From the NCBI GenBank assembly GCA_045541355.1, contig JAZQIW010000094.1, forward strand, positions 1-19,954: 19,954 nt of DNA, given 5' to 3'. Position 1 is the stretch's first letter. Each line of letters starts with the position of its first letter. The stretch comes from UMGS1387 sp045541355 (GTDB lineage Bacteria; Bacillota; Clostridia; Oscillospirales; CAG-382). Made by a program: the position numbers and the translations under genes. The notes beneath the pieces are model-generated. The model saw only the letters and a program-made list of their open reading frames with translations, was not told the DNA's origin and did no database searches. Of the stretch, positions 16,035 to 19,954 are shown piece by piece.

Positions 16035-16937
16035 ATGGACGAATATTTTTGCCCAAATTGTGGTGCCATATTAAACGACCAATATGGCTTTGACCCAGAT
16101 AACGGAACTTGGGAATGTACCGAATGTGGTCAGCATCTAATGGACGATGATGTATATGACGGTGATACCTTCGAAGGAATTGCCTGGTATTGTGACGATT
16201 GTGGAGCCCTATTAAACCGTCAATCTGGTTTTTCTGACAGTTATGGGTCTTGGAAATGCACTGAATGTGGATATGTTAATGGTACAACTGAAGACGATAT
16301 TATTAACGAGGATGAATTGCTTGAATGCCCTAATTGCAACGATGTTTTAAATCACCAATACGGATTTAACGAATACGACGATGATTGGGAATGTAGTTGT
16401 TGTGGTGCGAAACTTCATCGTAACTATATGTGTGATCCGTATGAAATACTTGACGAAGATGATACTGAATATGATGAAGTGGACGAAGAAGAGGAATGCT
16501 ATTGGGAAGATGACGAAGACGATGAAGAAGGTAATGAATACATTCCTCGAAAACAAACTAAATATAGCAAAAAATCAAGCAAAACTTCAAAACAAAAAGA
16601 CCGTTCGTGGGTCGGAATTTTAATACTGTTTGCTGTTATTATTGGTTTTTGTTTTGGAGTGGTCTTATACTATGAAATCAGCGAAAAGAATGCCATTCGT
16701 GATGGCAAAATAAACGCCGGGTATTACGAAGATTTAATCGATAAAGATTATAAAACCGTTGAAGCGCATTTTCGTGCAGCCGGTTTCACAAACATTGAAC
16801 TGATCGATTTGAATGATGCTGGAATTATGTTTTGGAAAAATGGAGATGTCGAGTTTGTTTCTATTGCGGGAAACTCAACATTTAATTCAGATGATTGGTT
16901 TTACCCTGATGCAAAAGTGGTTATTTCATATCATTAA
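16035..16937 (+). CDS. Zinc-ribbon membrane protein with PASTA-like extracytoplasmic domain
   Basis: A 300-residue protein I recognise only by its parts. Three zinc-ribbon-like repeats (about 4-33, 51-80, 96-125) each have two CxxC-type pairs: Cys6/9-28/31, Cys53/56-75/78 and Cys98/101-120/123. They share a QYGF/QSGF..W.C(T/S).CG pattern, so they arose by internal duplication. A very acidic stretch (about 137-168) and a basic linker (171-190) lead to one membrane segment (about 192-213). The C-terminal ~70 residues (DYKTVEAHFRAAGFTNIELI..., ending VVISYH) look like a single PASTA-like repeat. A cytoplasmic N-terminus and outside C-terminus are inferred from the basic linker. SD AAAGGAG at 16019-16025, 21 nt after fic. 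Codon use is clearly more AT-rich than in thrS or ychF, suggesting a different origin. The function is unknown; sensing or signalling is a guess. Confidence 0.85.
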   Translation: MDEYFCPNCGAILNDQYGFDPDNGTWECTECGQHLMDDDVYDGDTFEGIAWYCDDCGALLNRQSGFSDSYGSWKCTECGYVNGTTEDDIINEDELLECPNCNDVLNHQYGFNEYDDDWECSCCGAKLHRNYMCDPYEILDEDDTEYDEVDEEEECYWEDDEDDEEGNEYIPRKQTKYSKKSSKTSKQKDRSWVGILILFAVIIGFCFGVVLYYEISEKNAIRDGKINAGYYEDLIDKDYKTVEAHFRAAGFTNIELIDLNDAGIMFWKNGDVEFVSIAGNSTFNSDDWFYPDAKVVISYH

Positions 16938-16948
16938 AAAATATAAGT

Positions 16949-16986
16949 GCCATAGCAAAACGGGAAGACATTTGCCCTGGCTTTTT
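16949..16986 (+). terminator. Possible terminator of the fic / zinc-ribbon operon
   Basis: GCCA..GCAA (16949-16958) can pair with TTGC..TGGC (16972-16981) across a 2-base mismatch, followed by TTTTT. The large loop makes it weak. Confidence 0.45.
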
Positions 16987-17012
16987 ATTGTCGTTAAATT
17001 CACAAATTCTCA

Positions 17013-17041
17013 TTGACTAAATAAGTCCTCTGTGATACAAT
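17013..17041 (+). promoter_or_regulatory. Sigma-A promoter of ychF
   Basis: TTGACT (17013-17018), 17-base spacer, TACAAT (17036-17041) with an upstream TGA (extended -10). The predicted leader is about 120 nt. Confidence 0.8.
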
Positions 17042-17089
17042 AAGTTGAACTCGAAGGCGCCTTTTTCGCCAAAAATGTGTTTTCAAAAA

Positions 17090-17111
17090 AATTGGTGAGA
17101 AATTGGTGAGA
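17090..17111. repeat. Perfect 11 bp tandem repeat in the ychF leader
   Basis: AATTGGTGAGA occurs at 17090-17100 and again immediately at 17101-17111. A palindrome AAGGCGCCTT (17054-17063) lies upstream in the same leader. Confidence 0.8.
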
Positions 17112-17166
17112 AAAGCACTTTCAAACACCCCGAAAACCGCGTAAAACAAAGGAGAATGAAAAAAAG

Positions 17167-18261
17167 ATGAAACTCGGTATAGTAGGACTTCCCAACGTAG
17201 GAAAATCCACACTTTTCAATGCAATTACAAATGCAGGCGCAGAAGCGGCAAACTATCCCTTCTGCACAATCGACCCCAATGTGGGCATCGCGCCTGTGCC
17301 TGATTCAAGACTTGATGTGCTTGCAGAGATGTATAACCCCGAAAAATACACACCTGCCGTTATCGAATTTGTTGATATTGCGGGTCTTGTAAAGGGTGCG
17401 TCACAGGGAGAGGGTCTCGGCAACAAGTTCCTTTCGCATATAAGAGAGGTTGATGCGGTTGTTCATGTTGTAAGATGCTTTGAAAATGACGATATTATCC
17501 ACGTAAACGGACATATTGACCCCGCAGATGATGTAAATACAATAAACCTTGAGCTTATCTATTCCGATATTGAAATTGTCGAAAGAAGAATTGACAGAGC
17601 TAAAAAAATTCTTAAGGGCGACAAGTCGGCACAGAAGGAAATCGACCTTTTGGAGAAGATTCTTGAGGTTTTGAATCAGGGCAAAAAGGCAAGTATGCTG
17701 GATTATTCCGATGATGAGCTTGAAATGCTTAAAGAAGTCCCCCTTCTTTCCATGAAGCCTGTTATCTATGTTGCCAACATCAACGAGGACGAGATTGGTA
17801 CAGACCTTACAAAGAATCCTCATTACATGGCACTCAAAGCAATTGCCGATGAGGAAAACTCCGGAATTATCAGCATTTGCGCAGGTATTGAAGCCGAAAT
17901 TTCCGAGCTTGAGCCTGATGAAAAGAAGGAATTCTTAAATGACCTTGGCATAGAAAAAAGCGGCCTTGATACTCTTGTTACGGCAGGCTATGAGCTTCTT
18001 GGACTTATCAGCTACCTTACCGCAGGCCCTCAGGAGGTTCGCGCATGGACAATCAAGAAGGGTACAAAGGCTCCTCAGGCGGCAGGTAAAATCCATTCGG
18101 ATTTTGAAAGAGGCTTTATCAGAGCAGAAATCGTTTCCTTCGACAACCTTGTGGAATGCGGCTCGGTCGCTGCAGCAAAGGACAAGGGTCTTATGCGTTC
18201 TGAAGGTAAAGAATACGTCATTCAGGATGGCGACGTTGTCCTCTTTAGATTTAACGTATAA
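17167..18261 (+). CDS. ychF: Redox-regulated ATPase YchF (Obg-like ATPase 1 family)
   Basis: A 364-residue cytoplasmic P-loop protein of the TRAFAC class, associated with ribosomes and stress responses in other bacteria. It shows the P-loop GLPNVGKST (7-15), the G3 motif DIAGLV (70-75) and, in place of the GTPase NKxD, NINE at 204-207 (NxxE), the feature that makes this family prefer ATP. A coiled-coil insert (about 130-190) and a C-terminal TGS domain (about 282-363, FERGFIRAEIV) complete the family architecture, with usual length. The start follows AAAGGAG at 17148-17154. The gene has its own promoter (17013-17041). No strong terminator follows; only a weak CCTTTT/AAAAGG hairpin at 18274-18293 without a T run. 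Confidence 0.97.
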   Translation: MKLGIVGLPNVGKSTLFNAITNAGAEAANYPFCTIDPNVGIAPVPDSRLDVLAEMYNPEKYTPAVIEFVDIAGLVKGASQGEGLGNKFLSHIREVDAVVHVVRCFENDDIIHVNGHIDPADDVNTINLELIYSDIEIVERRIDRAKKILKGDKSAQKEIDLLEKILEVLNQGKKASMLDYSDDELEMLKEVPLLSMKPVIYVANINEDEIGTDLTKNPHYMALKAIADEENSGIISICAGIEAEISELEPDEKKEFLNDLGIEKSGLDTLVTAGYELLGLISYLTAGPQEVRAWTIKKGTKAPQAAGKIHSDFERGFIRAEIVSFDNLVECGSVAAAKDKGLMRSEGKEYVIQDGDVVLFRFNV

Positions 18262-18269
18262 CAACTTTT

Positions 18270-18333
18270 TCCACCTTTTCTTTAGAAAAAAGGTTCGCCA
18301 AAAGAAACCGTGAAAGGAACATTTCTTTTTAAG
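18270..18333. repeat. Hairpin repeat resembling the TTTCTT..AAGAAAG / CGC(A)AAGAA block of region 1
   Basis: CCTTTTCTTTAGAAAAAAGG followed by TTCGCCAAAAGAAACC has the same layout as CTTTCTT..AAGAAAG-CTCGCAAAGAACTTTC at 79-110 and 250-282. It is likely a diverged member of the same intergenic repeat family. Confidence 0.45.
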
Positions 18334-18390
18334 ATTGTCTCTTTTCAAGATAAGTGTTGCTGAATAAGTCTTCGGCAGTTTCACTAAGCG

Positions 18391-18419
18391 TTGATGAAAG
18401 CAGAAGAATATGATAGAAT
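18391..18419 (+). promoter_or_regulatory. Promoter directly in front of the hairpin array
   Basis: TTGATG (18391-18396), 17-base spacer, TAGAAT (18414-18419) with upstream TGA (extended -10). The predicted start near 18426 lies inside the first hairpin, so the whole array would be a 5' leader RNA. Confidence 0.6.
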
Positions 18420-18620
18420 GATTTCATCAAAGATGAAATCAGCGATATAAATTCCTGACGGAATTTGCGATATATCCTTGCGGATGAGATATACCTAAAG
18501 GTGCGATATGTCCCTTCGGGACGAGATTAAGGAATTTATATTATATCGCAACAGAGCAAAGCGGAGTTATATCGCATTTGTGAAACAAATATATCGCACG
18601 AACGAAGTGAGTATATCGCA
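18420..18620 (+). repeat. Array of mini-hairpins separated by GCGATATA / TATATCGC octamers
   Basis: Hairpins in order: GATTTCATC/GATGAAATC (18420-18440), AAATTCC/GGAATTT (18449-18466), ATCC/GGAT (18474-18485), ACC/GGT (18493-18502), GTCCC/GGGAC (18510-18522), then three in the second half including ATTTGT/ACAAAT (18576-18590). The spacers are GCGATATA (18442, 18467), GAGATATA (18486), GCGATATG (18503) and GAGATTAA (18523); then the exact reverse complement TATATCGC at 18542, 18568, 18590 and 18612. The spacers of the two halves can pair with each other, so the transcript could fold into a long rod studded with hairpins. The array ends about 14 bases before the start codon of the four-helix-bundle gene. 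Confidence 0.85.
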
Positions 18621-18633
18621 GAAAGAGGTTATA

Positions 18634-18975
18634 ATGAACGATAAAACCATTAAAGAATTAGCAGTCGAGTTAACCGTTGAAATAACTGCGGTCTGTGATA
18701 ATATAAAAGGCAGAGCGGTATTTACAAATCAACTTCTGCGTTCTGGTTCTTCGATAGGTGCAAATTCTCATGAAGCAAAATATGCACAGAGTAAGGCGGA
18801 TTTTATAAACAAATTAGAAATTGCACTTAAAGAATGTTTTGAAACAGAATACTGGTTAGAGATTTTATTTAAGGTTAATGCGATAGATAAGACAACATAC
18901 GATAATTTGAACAACAAATGCGGTACAATCCGCAGAATGCTTATAGCATCTGTTACTACTGCAAAGAAGAAATAA
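18634..18975 (+). CDS. Four-helix-bundle protein (23S rRNA intervening-sequence protein / bAvd-like family)
   Basis: A 113-residue, almost wholly helical protein. The family signature RSGSSIGANSHEA (36-48) and the following KADFINKLEIALKECFETEYWLEIL are clearly visible and match the family named after proteins encoded in intervening sequences of 23S rRNA. Its relatives include the accessory protein Avd of diversity-generating retroelements, a basic helical bundle thought to bind nucleic acid. The ATG at 18634 follows AAAGAGGT (18621-18628). The frame stays open upstream to an ATG at 18508, but that part lies within the hairpin array and is judged non-coding. No reverse transcriptase, template repeat or rRNA is visible nearby, so this is a stand-alone member linked to the array. 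Its exact role is unknown. Confidence 0.9.
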   Translation: MNDKTIKELAVELTVEITAVCDNIKGRAVFTNQLLRSGSSIGANSHEAKYAQSKADFINKLEIALKECFETEYWLEILFKVNAIDKTTYDNLNNKCGTIRRMLIASVTTAKKK

Positions 18976-19080
18976 GTTGATAAATCTGCGTGAGGTGGTT
19001 AAGTAGCAAAATTTGAGTTTTTAAATAAAAATTTATTTCATCAGTATGCAAATAAAATTTTTGAAATTCTTGCAGATAAT

Positions 19081-19521
19081 ATGAGTGTCATTGCACCTAC
19101 CGAAACCAGTAGAGATGAAGATTTTAGGTTGTGGTACCATTACGTTAGTGAAAGTGTTAAAAAAGACAACAGAAAAATTATTCTTATCCTTGAAAATGAA
19201 ACTAATCATATGATTGGCTATTTTCAATATTCCACAACTGTTGATGCTTTTATGATGGAAGAAATTCAAATTCGTAATGAGTATCAAAGTAAAGATAATA
19301 TTTTTAGAGATTTATATGGCTATGTTTTAAAAAATATTAGCAATGATTTGTTGTATGTCGAAGCATATGCAAATAAACTGAATCATAAATCCATAGGCAT
19401 TCTTGGCAAGCTTGGATTAAAAGTAGTCGGTGAGAATAAAAGTGGGAAAAGTTTTCACTTTAAAGGTAGCTTTGAAGATTTGACAGCTTGGCATCTAAAT
19501 CGTACACGAATTCTAGAATGA
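19081..19521 (+). CDS. GNAT-family acetyltransferase, probably N-terminally damaged
   Basis: 146 residues from the first ATG. I recognise the GNAT-like pattern MMEEIQI..EYQ..IFRDLYGYVL and VEAYANKLNHKSIGILGKLGLKVVGENK, typical of small uncharacterised acetyltransferases. The usual acetyl-CoA loop (Q/R)xxGx(G/A) reads QSKDN (69-73), without the glycines. The frame is open back to 19003 and the upstream 26 codons (AKFEFLNKNLFHQYANKIFEILADN) look like the normal N-terminus of the family. GAGGTGG (18993-18999) sits at the right distance before codon 19003, but that codon is GTA, and no ATG/GTG/TTG occurs in frame before 19081, where there is no Shine-Dalgarno. Either a non-standard start is used or the gene is decaying. 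Base composition is distinctly AT-rich. Confidence 0.7.
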   Translation: MSVIAPTETSRDEDFRLWYHYVSESVKKDNRKIILILENETNHMIGYFQYSTTVDAFMMEEIQIRNEYQSKDNIFRDLYGYVLKNISNDLLYVEAYANKLNHKSIGILGKLGLKVVGENKSGKSFHFKGSFEDLTAWHLNRTRILE

Positions 19522-19580
19522 ACCAAAAGGCAAATAAGAATTTGCAAAGAAAGATAAACTTTAATTAAAGGAGTGCTTTA

Positions 19581-19954
19581 ATGAAGAGGTTCATAACTTT
19601 AATAACCACTATGGTGCTTTCGACATCAATCGGACTGTGCGGTTGTACAGATGATGGCAGAAAAACGATTACCTCAATTGAAACGATGACACTTACTTTG
19701 CAAGGAATGAGATTCTGTAATGTGTATGAAATCACAAACGAAGACGGGAAAACAGAACTCAGGCGTTTCAGAAAAGTATATTCAAATGGAGCAGATACGC
19801 TTGAGCTTGAGACAAGTGCTGTTTGTGACATTACAGATTTTATTGAACTTATGAATACCTGCGGTGTAATCTGCTGGGACGGATTTCACGGCAAGCACCC
19901 GAAAAATGTGAAGGACGGGATAATGTTTGACTTCAGGGCTACCGTAAATGACGG
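19581..19954 (+). CDS. Putative lipoprotein, 3' end outside the window
   Basis: The first 124 codons of a gene that runs off the window. The start has AAAGGAG (19567-19573). MKRFITLITTMVLSTSIG is a signal peptide ending in a lipobox-like LCGC, with Cys22 the expected lipidated residue, so the product should be anchored on the outer face of the membrane. The later part, ELMNTCGVICWDGFHGKHPK, followed by DGIMFDF, resembles an uncharacterised conserved lipoprotein group of Clostridia; I do not know its function. It has no visible terminator or promoter in the 59 bp gap after the GNAT gene, so the two may be cotranscribed. Confidence 0.8.
   Translation, partial: MKRFITLITTMVLSTSIGLCGCTDDGRKTITSIETMTLTLQGMRFCNVYEITNEDGKTELRRFRKVYSNGADTLELETSAVCDITDFIELMNTCGVICWDGFHGKHPKNVKDGIMFDFRATVND

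Noticed and set aside
18420..18620. CRISPR array
   Set aside because: The constant unit is only 8 bases, it changes orientation midway, and the intervening pieces are palindromes; no cas genes are present.
18508..18633. N-terminal extension of the four-helix-bundle protein from an ATG at 18508
   Set aside because: It would translate the hairpin array; the ATG at 18634 has a ribosome binding site and gives the family's normal length.
18634..18975. Diversity-generating retroelement accessory protein (Avd)
   Set aside because: The protein is in the same broad family, but no reverse transcriptase or template/variable repeat is visible in the window.

Overview
The window looks like a chromosomal segment of an anaerobic, low-to-moderate-GC Clostridia (Firmicutes), most likely a gut or rumen Oscillospirales/Ruminococcaceae-type bacterium. 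The signs are strong AGGAGG-type ribosome binding sites, consensus sigma-A promoters, a T-box leader on thrS, an N-terminal S-layer-homology (SLH) anchor on a huge secreted glycosidase, and intergenic hairpin repeats containing AAGTAACTT and TTTCTT..AAGAAA blocks. The taxonomic placement is inferred from gene content and style; no rRNA gene is present.

Layout. 1-798 has no convincing gene but holds two copies of a ~148 bp hairpin-bearing direct repeat and a second structured repeat. 799-1665 is an SDR oxidoreductase resembling D-mannonate oxidoreductase. 1838-3037 is an MFS transporter with its own promoter and terminator. 3160-3436 is a complete T-box leader (promoter, stem I, antiterminator, terminator) controlling thrS (3480-5417). 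5788-11028 encodes a 1746-residue cell-surface protein with three SLH repeats, beta-sandwich modules, a GH99/WbsX-like catalytic domain and further carbohydrate-binding-like modules. 11192-11485 (minus strand) is a small predicted membrane protein. galE (11672-12688) and a eukaryote-like glycogen branching enzyme (12845-14863) follow, each closed by a terminator.

From about 14900 the window becomes more accessory. A Fic protein with a C-terminal helix-turn-helix-like region (15021-16013) sits behind a promoter flanked by repeated GATAATAC pairs and is followed 21 nt later by a zinc-ribbon membrane protein (16035-16937). After the housekeeping ATPase ychF (17167-18261) comes the most unusual item: a ~200 nt array of small hairpins separated by GCGATATA-type octamers, which switch halfway to the reverse complement TATATCGC. 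It is placed directly downstream of a promoter and directly upstream of a four-helix-bundle protein gene (18634-18975). The window ends with a GNAT-like acetyltransferase that appears to have lost its start codon (ORF open from 19003, first ATG 19081) and the beginning of a lipoprotein gene (19581 onward, cut by the window edge).

Functionally, several genes concern carbohydrates: a probable hexuronate/mannonate-pathway SDR, a surface glycosidase, UDP-galactose/glucose interconversion, and glycogen branching. Most are single-gene transcription units with their own promoter and terminator, so this is a list of neighbours rather than one pathway. The only likely polycistron is fic plus the zinc-ribbon gene. 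The strongest candidate for something undescribed is the promoter / hairpin-array / four-helix-bundle unit at 18391-18975.
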